From NCBI GenBank assembly GCA_037127255.1, contig JBANSL010000005.1:62681909-62745908 (forward strand): a stretch of DNA of 64,000 nt, read 5' to 3'. The notes below the pieces were generated by a model that was not told the DNA's origin, did not search any database, and saw only the letters and a list, made by a program, of their open reading frames with translations. Source of the stretch: Persicaria tinctoria. Its lineage: Eukaryota; Streptophyta; Magnoliopsida; Caryophyllales; Polygonaceae. Below, in pieces: positions 54,382 to 64,000 of this stretch (the stretch's first letter is position 1; the number at the start of each line of letters is the position of its first letter). The translations under genes and the position numbers were made by a program.

Positions 54382-54974
54382 ATGGCGGCTATGAATATGA
54401 ATATGATGGAGCAACCCCCTATCCTATCTCGTGTGAATCGCCTGGACAACGTGGTGAGGCATTTGGAAGAGATGAGAGGAAGTAGCTGGAGAAGATCATA
54501 CGGAGGAGGGGGTTCTTCCACCACAGCCTCCCCGACGTCGACCACCAATAGCGACGGCGGTTGTAGCTCCTCTTCGCCGAGGAGCCTGCAGCAGGAGAAG
54601 AAGAGCTCCTGCCGTCCCATGGACGACGTCGTTTCAGAGACGGAGCACAAGGGGACCCTCCTTCATAGGCTCTCCCTCTTAGAGGATCGTGTTCTCCAGG
54701 CATGCTTATTTATTGTCATATATGCTTAATTTATTATTATTTTTTCTTCCTGTTTAATTAATTAATTTATGGAAATGGAATTGAATTGGGAATTGGGATG
54801 GGATTTCAGCTGTGCTTGCAGCTGGAGAAGGAGATGGTGCAACACAACGACGACGACGACAATAACAGATCAGAGCAGAAACAACACACGAGTACTCCAA
54901 CTATGAAGAGTTTCAAGCGATTCGTCAAGTCGTGTGTAAAATCCAAATCCAAATCCAAATCCAAAAATAAATAA
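54382..54974 (+). CDS. Small Ser-rich plant protein with conserved-looking leucine segment (two exons)
   Basis: Exons 54382-54699 and 54810-54974 give 160 residues. The N-terminal part (ILSRVNRLDNVVRHLEEMR) is a predicted amphipathic helix. A Gly/Ser/Thr-rich linker follows (GGGGSSTTASPTSTT), then a second helix spanning the splice (LLHRLSLLEDRVLQ|LCLQLEKEM). The C-terminus is basic (MKSFKRFVKSCVKSKSKSKSK). The exon junction is GC-AG (CCAG|GCATGC ... TTTCAG|CTG): no GT is at the position that keeps the leucine heptad in frame. I recognise the layout as that of a small uncharacterised plant family but cannot assign a function. ATG context GATCGATGGCGG is good. No damage is seen. Confidence 0.7.
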
Positions 54975-55157
54975 TTTCAATCTCTGCTAGCTAGCTGTTG
55001 GGGCAACCTTTAGTGATTCTGATTCATTTTGTACTAGTATATATGTACGTATATGCTTAATTTATGCCGATGGCTTGAGTATATTGTGTAATCTACTTAA
55101 TCGTGGATGCTAAGTTATATATATAGTTAATTTTGTTATGTCGACATAACATACAGA
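54975..55157 (+). other. 3' UTR and flank of the 54382 gene
   Basis: AT-rich sequence with TTTGTACTAG and TATATGTACG stretches, no open frame. The downstream boundary is the mitochondrial-type rRNA fragment. Confidence 0.45.
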
Positions 55158-55348
55158 CTACGGCTACCTTGTTACGACTTCACCCAGTCGAAGACCACAC
55201 CGTAGCCTTGTTACGACTTCACCCAGTCGAAGACCACACCGTGGTAAGCCTTTGTGCCAAGAAGTTATGGGTGCTCGTTGGTCCGATGCTTCCAGCGAAA
55301 TCAGTGTTCATTGGTTCGATCCTTCGGGCGAAACCAATTCCAGGGTGA
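55158..55348 (-). rRNA. Mitochondrial small-subunit (18S) rRNA 3'-end fragment, nuclear copy
   Basis: CTACGGCTACCTTGTTACGA then CTTCACCCAGTCGAAGACC is the complement of the universal 3' end of small-subunit rRNA (GAAGTCGTAACAAGGTAGCC). The GTCTTCGACTGG and GGTTTCGCCCGAAG words fit the plant mitochondrial gene rather than the plastid or nuclear one. About 45 bp (TTGTTACGACTTCACCCAGT onward) is tandemly duplicated at 55168 and 55208. It is a short insertion of organelle DNA and not functional. Confidence 0.75.
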
Positions 55349-55397
55349 TCAAATAATATATAGTAATGGTAATGGTAACAACATAACCCCACAAGCA
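55349..55397. other. Spacer between rRNA fragment and copia II
   Basis: Short AT-rich sequence with a (GGTAAT)-like stretch. Confidence 0.4.
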
Positions 55398-55402
55398 TAC
55401 TT
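55398..55402. repeat. Target-site duplication of copia II, left (TACTT)
   Basis: Identical to 61199-61203. Confidence 0.9.
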
Positions 55403-56163
55403 TGTAAAACCTAAAGATCGATAACGAGATAGACAAATATGCAAAAACGTATGAAATCAAGCAAGGGAAACACAGATCTGATCGAATCAAGCAAGCCAAA
55501 AAACGAACACAAGCATTTTACGTGATTCGACCATGCCTACATTTACGGGGCCTCAAGACTCAAGAGTTGGCCAAATCCATTAGAATGAGTTTGTACAGGA
55601 CAGATCAAGTAAAGAGATACAAAACTCCTAAATCTAGACATGCATGAGATCAGAAAGCAAGAGAGAAAGAGAGAGAGCTCGAAACAGTACGACGGCAAAC
55701 AAGCTCCACAATGAGCTTTTATAGCTAGGTCAACCTGGAGAGCTTCAACCATCAGCAAAAACGCAGCGTTCCACAAAGTGCCGAGCTCAAGATGGAACCG
55801 GGCTCAAGCTCATGAGCTCCTCTCAGCAACCATGGGTCTATTCCTTTGTAATGGGCTAAAGCCCATAACCAAGAATTATAAAGTCTCTATTAAACTTATA
55901 CATATTAAGCATATAGTATAACATATATTACTTATGTATTATCACAACATACATTATACTTATACTTGTTAGAGGATCAAGCTCTCATAGCTCAATACAA
56001 CTCAGTCAAGTATAAGCTAATGTATGCATCCATACATAGTATATATATTTTCTATATGCAATATGTATGATCATCATATACATACATGTTACAAACATAC
56101 ACACAACAATACAAGTAACATAACAAGCATACAAGACATAAGAAAGTATCACATAACATTACA
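55403..56163 (-). repeat. 3' LTR of copia element II
   Basis: 761 bp on the minus strand. The same sequence as the right LTR except for a missing segment of about 224 bp, where AGAGAGAAAGAGAGAGAGCT joins directly. Confidence 0.95.
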
Positions 56164-56265
56164 AATGCCCCTGTAATTTTCTAAGTCTTGCACTAGGCAG
56201 ACTCAACTTCATATCAAGTGGGCTCTTCTACTAGGTCCGTCCTTAGCCCACACTCACAGAACAGA

Positions 56266-59200
56266 TCAGGTGAGCTCCTCCAAATGGAGGAAGTTCCTGC
56301 AGTACAAAAACTTATCACGAGGAACAATTTTTGTACCAAAATCTGCAAGATTATATCTACCATCAATCTTCTTAACATGAATCACATTATCTTCAACTTT
56401 TTCCCTTATAAAATGATATCTCACATCTATATACTTAGTTCTTTCATGATACATGGGGTCACGACATAAGTAAAGAGCACTTTGACTATCTATATGCAAA
56501 ACAGTAGTGTAGTGCTTCTTTTCAATCTCTTTCAGAATACCTTGCAGCCAGATAGCCTCTTTACAGGCTTCTGTAGCTGCAATGTACTCTGCCTCAAGCA
56601 CTTTCTGAACATAGTCACATTGATGCAACCAAAGCTTCTTATGCTTTCTATCCCTAACAATTGACATGCCCAGAATTTTCTTAGGAATGCCTAGATCCTT
56701 CATATCAAAATGCTTTTGCAGGTTCTTTTTAATGTCAAGAATGTCATCAAGAGACTTAGAAATAAGCAGGATGTCATCAACATATAAAAGAACATATAAT
56801 AAAAGACCAGCATGCTTTAAACCTTTGAAATACAAACATGTATCAAACTTACTTCTCTTAAAACCCAAGCTAAACCTCATACATCTATCAAACTTGATAT
56901 TCCACTGCCGTGGAGACTGTTTCAAGCCATATATAGATTTATTAAGCAAGCAGGCATAGTCAGGATGAACATAATCAATGAAGCCCTTAGGCTGTCTCAA
57001 GTATATAGTCTCATACAAGTCACCATGAAGAAAAGCAGTTTTAACATCCATTTGTTCAAGCTCAAAGTCATAGAAAGCAGTCATAACAAGCAACAATCTA
57101 AGAGTCTTATATTTCACAACAGGAGCAAAGATCTCATTGTAATCCTCTCCTTCCCTTTGAGTAAAACCTTTAGCAACCAACCTAGCTTTGTATCTAGGGG
57201 GTCAGACTTAGAAATTCCCTCTTTAAGCTTGAAGATCCATTTACAATCAATCAATCTAGCATCAGTAGGTTTGTGAACCAAAGTCCAGGTTTTATTAACT
57301 TTCATAGAATCTATTTCTTCATTCATAGCATGCTTCCAAAATTTAAAGTGAGCACATTTAACAGCTTGTTCATAAGTTTCAGGAGTATAACTTTGAACCA
57401 CAGAAGAAACAAGCCAAGCAAACTCAACAATGTTATTAATGAATCTCTTATTAGGGATGACAGTCCTAAGACTCCTATCCCTAGTCAACTGCCAATAAGT
57501 TAAATCTTGTCTAAGAGCATCTGAAGAACTAGAATTGCTAGAACTAGAAGAAGACACCGATTTGACAACAACATCCTCATCCACAAAAATAGGAGAAACA
57601 GAAGAGGAAGGTAACATTCCTACTCACAATTATTCCTTCAAGTCAGCCTCATGTAACACAGAAGCAGAAGCCTTTTTAAAATGAAATTCATGCTCATTGA
57701 ATATAACATTCCTACTCATAATTGTCTTATAAACAACAGGTTGGAGAATCAATAGTTTATAACCTTTGACCCCTTCAGGATACCCAAGTAGCACACATTT
57801 CTGTGACCTGGGTTCCAACTTACCTTGATTGACATAAGAGAAAACAGTGCAACCAAAAGGTTTTAAATGATCAAGTTTAGGTGTTCTGTTAGTCCATAAC
57901 TCATAAGGTGTTTTAAAAGCAATCACATATGAAGGAGTTCTATTAATCAAATAAGCAGAAGTAATCACAGCTTCACCCCATAGACAATGTTTCAAACCAG
58001 AAGAGATTAGCATGCATCTAGCCTTTTCAAGAAGCGTCATGTTCAACCTCTCAGTTGTACCATTTTGCTGAGGGGTTCCAGGAATGGTCAAATGCCTCTT
58101 AATACCATGCTCTTGACAGAAAGCATAAATGCAAAACTCCAAACCATTGTGAGTTTTCAAACATTTCACAGATAATCCGGTTTCTTTTTCAACTCTAGTT
58201 TTCCCCATCTTGAAAGTTTCAAAAACCTCATCTTTAGTTCTCAACAAATAAACCCAAGCATATCTGCTATAGTGATCAACAAGGGACATGAAATACCTTT
58301 TATGACCAACAATAGAAACTTGGGCAGGGTCCCAAAGATCAGAATGTATATAATCCAGAGGAGTAGTTGAGACATGTACAGAAGACTTAAAACTTTTCCT
58401 AGTATGTTTACCAAGCACACCTAGTTTTCACATAAGTCAATAGTGCAAGGTTTAGAGTTGAGATTGCCAGACTTATGCAAATGTTCTAAGCCCTTATTGC
58501 CTAAATGACCTAAACTGTTATGCCACATAAGAGTTTCACTTAATGACATGGATTTCACAGAGTTAGAAGCAGTAAGAGCAGCAGAGAAGTTCATCACAGG
58601 AGTAGCAAGCAATTCATATAAGCCACCTTTTCTAATGCACTTAATAACAGGCTTACCGTCCTTAGTAACAACTCTCACACCTTTAGAACTGAACACGTCA
58701 TAATGTAATTCTTCAAGAGCACTTTCAGACATCATATTTCTTCTTAAAGCAGGAACCCATTTAACATCCTTAATAACTCTTACCACATTATCAAACATCT
58801 TTAAAGCAATAGATCCAACACCTTTAATTTTAAGCATAGAATGATCACCAAGCATAACAGTGCCACCATCAAAGCATTTAAGGTCATGAAACCAAGACTT
58901 ATGATAAGTAGCATGCATGGTACATCCAGAATCCAAAATCCAGGTATTAGAATCAGCAGTGTTTAATAATGCAAGCACTTCATGAGTATAATAAGGATGG
59001 GATTCAAACCCAGCAGATACATTAGGCTGCTTTCCAGCAGCCTTTTTATCTCTTTTTCTTTTAAAACAATGTTTTTTCAATATGACCAGACCTAGAGGAG
59101 TAAGAGCACATCAAATAAGATTTATCAGGCTTATCAAATTTACTATGTTGACTAGACTCAGGCTTACCATTGTCCTTCTGGGGCTTATTCTTATTGTGGT

Positions 59201-59864
59201 TTTGATTTTTATTACACTTGTTGCCTCTGAACCTACCTTTGGAAACAAGAACTTCATTCTTATTCTCAGTTTTGGTATCAGATTTAGACTCATACTTGTT
59301 TCTGAACAATTTTAATGCATCATTTTTCTGAATAATGGACTCAAGGATAACCTTTTTCTTTAATTTATCAGTAATGTACTGAACAACATCTTTAAAAGTG
59401 TCAAGCTGAGCTGGAAAAGCATTTAATAACAACACACATTGTTGAGTTTCCTCAAATTTGTCACCACAACGCTGTAAATCTTGAATAATAGTAAAAAACT
59501 TATCCAGATTCTCAGATAAAGGATAGGACACATCCATTTTAAAGGTAAACAACTTATTGAACAGGTTAACTCGACAAGGGAGAGATTTTACCAAGTAGAG
59601 GGCTTCCAACCCATCCCACGGCTTCTCAGCTGTCTCAAAATTAAGAACCTGTCTAGCAACTTCATCTCCTAAGCGCAACATTATCTCACCGTGAGCCTGT
59701 TCATCAGTTTCAATGATTTTTTCCTTAGAAGTTCCATCAAGAAACTTGTTTGTCACAGCAACCCAGCATTTTTCTTTTATCAAGAGTGCCTTCATCTTAA
59801 GTTGTCACATTGTAAAATCAGTGTGGCCATTGAAGGGATTGAGATAGGTGCCTTTGTCACCCAT
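56266..59864 (-). pseudogene. Copia II gag-pol, broken
   Basis: Gag starts at ATG 59864 (MGDKGTYLNPFNGHTDFTM) and meets TGA at 59807-59805 where Trp is expected. It resumes QLKMKALLIKEKCW and ends in a damaged zinc knuckle (CSYSSRSGHIEKTLF, second Cys lost) with a frameshift near 59075. The protease site WILDSGCTMHAT is intact. Pre-integrase and integrase follow: the second catalytic Asp reads His (CLKTHNGLEF) while NGTTERLN keeps the Glu. A frame change near 57175 enters RT (MDVKTAFLHGDL, LLYVDDILL). After LHQCDYVQKVLE the frame jumps to AEYIAATEACKEA, so the end of RT and the start of RNase H are deleted. It ends LADFGTKIV. Confidence 0.93.
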
Positions 59865-60077
59865 TGTAACCAGTACCTCACAAAAAACAATGAAACCAAG
59901 TTAGTATATGGATAAAAGCACTAACAGATTCAAGAAAACCTTGAATCTTAACAACAATTAGTAGATCTACTCAAAAATTGCAAGAACAAGCAAGATAAAG
60001 GCAGATCTACACACCAGAAGCCAGAAACAAAGAAAAAAACCCTAGATCTATGAAGCAAGGGTGTGGTACGTCATGTA

Positions 60078-60093
60078 GGGGGGGGGGGGGGGG
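60078..60093. repeat. Run of 16 G in the copia II leader
   Basis: A single-base tract between the 5' LTR and gag. It could form a G-quadruplex or be a length-unstable sequencing site. Confidence 0.8.
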
Positions 60094-60198
60094 TTCGGCA
60101 CCAGCAATGTCGCCTTTTAGGTCCGTCTGAGGCCCTACGTTCTTTCTCTATCCCTAGAACTCAAGAATGAGCCAGGAAATTGAGAGAGAGACACTCAA

Positions 60199-60210
60199 GC
60201 TCTGATACCA
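60199..60210 (-). other. Primer-binding site, copia II
   Basis: The minus strand reads TGGTATCAGAGC, three bases inside the right (5') LTR. Confidence 0.85.
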
Positions 60211-60213
60211 CAT

Positions 60214-61198
60214 TGTAAAACCTAAAGATCGATAACGAGATAGGCAAATATGCAGAAGCGTATGAAATCGAGCAAGAGAAACACAGATCTGATCAAATCA
60301 AGTAAGCCAAAGAACGAACACAAGCGATTTTACGTGGTTCGGCTATGCCTACATCTACGGGGCCTCAAGAGTTGGCCAAATCCACTAGACTGAGTTCGTA
60401 CAGGGATAGATCAAGTAAAGAGATACAAAACTCCTAGATCTAGACATGCATGAGATCAGAAAGCAAGAGAGAAAGAGAATCCCCATGTGTGGGAACCAAG
60501 AGATTGATGAAGTCTTTGGTCTCGAACCCTAGATCGCCTGGAGAGGAGAGCTGATACCCAAAGCTTTGAGCGCCGACTACCAGAGAACCACCAGGGATGC
60601 CGTCGGCCACCTTCTTCGCTTCCTCGCTCGGAGAACTTCAGGCAAAGAGGAACACCAAACCCTAACAAACCCTAGAAGAGAGCGTCTGGAAGATGAAGAG
60701 AGAGAGAGCTCGAAACAGTACGAAGGCAAACAAGCTCCACAATGAGCTTTTATAGCTAGGTCAATCTAGAGAGCTCCAACCATTAGCAAAAACACAGCGT
60801 TCCACAAAGTGCCGAGCTCAAGATGGAATCGGGCTCAAGCTCATGGGCTCCTCTAGCTCCTCTCAACAACCATGGGCCTATTCCTCTGTAATGGGTTAAA
60901 GCCCATAACCGAGAATTATAAAGTCTCACTTACACTCATACATATTAAGCATATAGTATAACATATATTACTTATGTATTATCACACCATACATTATACT
61001 TATACTTGTTAGAGGATCAAACTCTCATAGCTCAATACAACTCAGTCAAGTATAAGCTAATGTATGCATCCATACATAGTATATATGTTTCCTATATGCA
61101 ATATGTATGATCATCATATACATACATGTTACAAGCATACACACAACAATACAAATAACAAGCCTACAAGACATAGGAAAGTATCACATAACATTACA
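60214..61198 (-). repeat. 5' LTR of copia element II
   Basis: 985 bp on the minus strand. It contains about 224 bp (60478-60700) that the other LTR lacks, including a stretch with AAACCCTAAC motifs. Confidence 0.95.
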
Positions 61199-61203
61199 TA
61201 CTT
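61199..61203. repeat. Target-site duplication of copia II, right (TACTT)
   Basis: Partner of 55398-55402. Confidence 0.9.
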
Positions 61204-61289
61204 GACATGGGATATGGCGGAAAAAAAATACAATTTTTTTCTCCATATATTGATTTTTTTTAAGGTAATATAATATCTTAAAACAAAAA

Positions 61290-61370
61290 GGATATCTAGC
61301 TCAAGTGGTAAAGGAAGGAGAATTAAAATAAAAAAGTCTTGGTTCAAATTTCAACTTCTTCACTTTTTAT
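61290..61370 (+). mobile_element. tRNA-derived SINE-like sequence
   Basis: Box A (TAGCTCAAGTGGTAAAG, 61297) and box B (GGTTCAAATTTC, 61341) have SINE/tRNA spacing, but acceptor arms are not paired. A T-rich tail follows, with a direct repeat TTTATTTGTTTTACTATAT at about 61366 and 61429. Confidence 0.4.
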
Positions 61371-61613
61371 TTGTTTTACTATATTAATAAAAAAAATTTA
61401 TTGAGGACCCAAAAAATAATTTTTTTTTATTTGTTTTACTATATCAATAATTTTTTTTTATTTCTCTCTATATTTTTTGTTTCGATCTTTTTTGTTTCTA
61501 TCTAACAATTTCGTTAAAAATTCTTTCAACTATATTTTTATACACTACTGTATTTCATTACACCAGCTTGTCCAGATCAAGTTGATCTGATTTAATGCGA
61601 CAAGGTATATGTA

Positions 61614-61621
61614 CTAAAAAT
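61614..61621. repeat. hAT MITE target duplication, left (CTAAAAAT)
   Basis: Perfect 8-bp match with 61828-61835. Confidence 0.85.
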
Positions 61622-61827
61622 CAGGGGCGGATCCTGGACCGACATTTCTGGGATACCTGAAGGTAAATTTTTCTTTATTCCGGGAATGTTTAAAGGTAAA
61701 AAATAAATTTCTTTTGTAATTTTTTTTCCGGGTTGGGGATGCTTGACGTAAAATATGAGGAAATTAACAATAAATTTTTTTTTGGGATGCTTGAGCATCC
61801 CCATCCTAACAAAAGGATCTGCCACTG
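61622..61827. mobile_element. hAT MITE, 206 bp
   Basis: The left end CAGGGGCGGATCCTGG and inverted right end CAGTGGCAGATCCTTT, with a perfect 8-bp target duplication CTAAAAAT, are diagnostic of hAT. The interior has GGGATGCTTGA(G/C) repeats and no gene. Confidence 0.85.
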
Positions 61828-61835
61828 CTAAAAAT
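61828..61835. repeat. hAT MITE target duplication, right (CTAAAAAT)
   Basis: Partner of 61614-61621. Confidence 0.85.
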
Positions 61836-62929
61836 AGGTACGTATTATGTACGAATGAATAGATCTTAAATCCATTTGCACCTCACCGCGATTTTTAATT
61901 TTTACATCCATTTACAGCTAGGTTCTTAATTTTTAAATCCATTTATCGCTCAGTTTGACACGTGTCCATGAGTCTGATATTAAAGAACTAATGAACATAT
62001 CAAAATTTATCCATTCAATATATATGAGTAATAGATGTAAAAAAAAATTGGAAAAAAAACATGTTCTATTTTTGTAAGTTTTAACTTTTTTGTTTAAAAA
62101 TTTTAATACGATTGGGATGGTGGGTCCGTTTGTGTTATTTTCAAAATCAAACGGATTTATAAATTATTTGTATTATTTTTTAAAATTATCAGAAAATAAT
62201 TATTGGACACGTGTCAACAAATTATAGGCCGGACAAATGGATCTAATCATTTCTATATTTTTTTATATAGGCGAGAATTTGGGGGGGGGGGGGGGGGGGG
62301 GTGTTAACCACGGTTGTATTAAGAGCGTTCCTACAGACGAGAGTTTTAAACTCTAAGTTAGAACTCTAAGACGACGAGTCGGACTCCAATATCATATGAG
62401 TGAGTCGATTTCGCCTCCCTAAAATTGTGGGACATAAAAAAATGTCTCGAACAAGCGAAGAAGACGAAGAGCATCCAACATAAGGATGTGATCTCCTAGG
62501 GAGTCTCCCTCCATCACAAATCTTTGGTCCCCAACCTTTGAGCTTCCAACAACCCGAGCTGCAGCACATCTTTTGGCATCGCATTCAATTACCATGTCAT
62601 CATCATCTCTGATAACATAACCCGTAGAAGTTGAACCTAATAGAGATTTGACGTCATCAAAATTATGTTTAAAGACGTCATTCTCAAGTTTACATCATCT
62701 AATGATATTCCTTTTGCGTGAGTTGTCTCTAGGTTTGACTCTCATTGTCTTTTTTTTTCCGCCTTCTTCATTTGAGTCATCTTGTTTAGTTTTTTTCCCT
62801 AGTTTTTCATATGGTATTTGATTATGGCTACCCATTCGTTTATTGTTCGTAAGTTCTGGTTGTCGAATATAATCTTGCTTCTTTTCGTCCAAATGCACCA
62901 CTTGGAAAAAGCCAAAATAGCCTTTTGCT
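61836..62929. other. Intergenic, no gene recognised
   Basis: AT-rich DNA. A run of 21 G lies at 62281-62301. 62330-62660 has some GC-richer text with short minus-strand frames. The minus-strand Lys/Arg-rich frame at 62901-62695 may be the low-complexity edge of the LINE relic to the right. Confidence 0.4.
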
Positions 62930-63610
62930 CATGGTTCAGTTATCGAAATATTTTGCTGGTTATTGACTTATTGGTCTTCATACTTTGATTACTTTTATCA
63001 GCATTTGCTATTTTTTGTTCAATATTTCTATCCAGAGATCCAATGGTCTTTAAAGTTGGGAACTCCATGAGGAGATGGATAACGCCTTCCTCCCTAGAGT
63101 TACAGAAAATGCAATCCATAAATCCCTTTGTTTCGGAGTTTAGCTTTAGTAGGTAATCCGTTCAATCCAACTTTCCATAAGAAATTTCTTATCTTTGGTG
63201 GACATTCAACTTTCCATATTCCAGGGAATAATTCTATCTCATTGTCAATTGATTTTGTGATTAATTTTATGGTACTTGATATTGAAAATTAAACCAGCGG
63301 TCAGTTCTAGCTTTCCAATAGAGTCTATCTTCAATCTCATACGAAGGGATGGGGATACTAGTAATTATCTCTAAAAGGTCCATGGGCAGGATTTCCCAAA
63401 TCTTTTGTACATTCCATTTATTTGGTAGGATGTGGTTTTCAACTCATTCTTGATCATAGTTTGATGGATTAATCTGTGATATTTAAGCTTTCTATCATCA
63501 TTTAACCATTTATCCCTCTAGAATTTAATCGTCTTTCCCTTTCCAATTTGCCAGATGAGTCTATCATAGAATTCATCCTTTAGGTCAATTAAGTTGGCCA
63601 ACTGCCAAGT
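62930..63610 (-). pseudogene. LINE ORF2 C-terminal relic
   Basis: The minus strand reads LWQLANLIDLKDEFYDRLIW, QIGKGKTIKF-stop-RDKW, then SIPSYEIEDRLYW-like text and a decayed zinc-binding RT segment. This is the same region as 2300-2900 in the intact LINE, where the order is SGLIWSVGNGKSIKFWTDNW. Many stops. It continues past the MITE at 63611 up to the window edge (WGK... side). Confidence 0.65.
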
Positions 63611-63975
63611 AGGGGTGTTATGTGAACACGAGTAGCTCGAATTCGACTCGTACTCGCTCGATAAAAACTCGACTCGAGCTCGTTCATTTTCTAAATAAGC
63701 CGAGTATGAGCACATTTGTAAGCTCGGCTCGTTTGAATTAAGCTCGAATAGCTCGAATTTTATGGAATTTCTAAAATTTCCTTTAAATTACTGTATAATG
63801 AGCAAGTAGAATTGTCTAAAGCTTGGCTCGAGCTCGCTCATTTCCTAAATGAGCCGAATATGAGCACATTTTTAAGCTCGATTCAAAATTTAGGCTCGGC
63901 TCGAGCTCGTTCATATTCTAAATGAACTGAATATGAACAAGCAATACTCGGATCGTTCGGCTCGAATAACAGCCC
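63611..63975. mobile_element. hAT-type MITE inserted into the LINE relic
   Basis: The left end TAGGGGTGTTATGTGAACAC and the inverted right end TAGGGCTGTTATTCGAGCCG are similar, and the interior is full of GAGCTCG/CGAGC words. Flanking TGCCAAG and ATGCCAC suggest a decayed 8-bp duplication. The LINE frame resumes on the other side. Confidence 0.7.
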
Positions 63976-64000
63976 TAATGCCACAACAAGTTTTTCTTCC

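Larger units (their letters stand above)
55403..61198 (-). mobile_element. Ty1/copia element II, complete ends, internally deleted
   Basis: The LTRs lie at 55403-56163 and 60214-61198, flanked by a perfect 5-bp duplication TACTT. The primer-binding site lies next to the right LTR. All copia domains are present in order on the minus strand, but frameshifts, a stop and an internal deletion make it non-autonomous. It lies 0.4 kb downstream of the small gene at 54382. Confidence 0.95.

Noticed and set aside
61297..61352. Functional tRNA gene
   Set aside because: Boxes A and B are present, but acceptor and T arms do not pair (GGTTCAAATTTC); a SINE-like origin is more likely.

Overview
This window is nuclear DNA from a flowering plant, probably a eudicot. 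The signs are spliced genes with GT-AG introns, Ty1/copia elements with the plant initiator-Met primer-binding site, L1-type LINEs with a C-terminal RNase H, hAT transposons and MITEs, an FAR1-type exon, a VPS26 relic and a piece of mitochondrial small-subunit rRNA. Most of the 64 kb is nested transposable elements of different ages. Only two host-type genes look intact: 23091-25792 (+, four exons) and 54382-54974 (+, two exons with a GC-AG intron).

Layout. 1-1430 is AT-rich repeat. 1430-5600 (-) is an almost intact L1-type LINE with one stop codon in ORF2. 6180-8850 (-) is a broken hAT transposase gene with GC-rich palindromes at its 3' side. 8998-10454 is an array of hairpin repeats with a period of about 115 bp; related hairpins recur at 13702-14120. 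14176-15838 (-) is a gag-only Ty3/gypsy relic. 15840-22563 holds four TIR elements of one family plus an unrelated 385-bp MITE, arranged end to end and separated by TA microsatellites. 23.1-25.8 kb is a gene with a Transposase_28-like region and a coiled-coil end, with a Pack-MULE-like element (9-bp target duplication) in its 3' flank. 27-34.5 kb is mostly featureless but holds two spliced exons of a VPS26 (retromer) pseudogene and a 5'-UTR-like segment. That segment was split by a 1.7-kb non-autonomous LINE with a 16-bp target duplication. 36.5-39.55 kb is a TIR element carrying a broken FAR1 exon and a tRNA-like sequence. 40.1-48.3 kb is a graveyard: LINE ORF1, copia RT, a copia gag-pol remnant and a broken reverse-transcriptase gene split by a hAT MITE. 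48305-53610 (+) and 55403-61198 (-) are two structurally complete but defective copia elements. 61.2-64 kb holds a SINE-like sequence, two hAT MITEs and a LINE relic.

The most unusual signal is the hairpin repeat. Fourteen copies of a 41-45 nt unit (type A) keep the same nested pairing while the stem sequences change, including paired changes. A second unit (type B, four copies) behaves the same way. Type A also sits 36 nt after the stop codon of the hAT transposase and 55 nt after that of the gypsy gag, so two unrelated element classes share the placement. I read this as a conserved nucleic-acid structure, probably an RNA element in the 3' part of transposon transcripts. I have seen similar text in plant repeats but know of no assigned function.

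The second notable signal is the TA-anchored TIR family. It has polar subterminal motifs at fixed distances from the ends, recurrent ATTATTCG interiors and GC-rich exon-like inserts. No pol-complete intact retroelement and no CRISPR or bacterial feature was seen.
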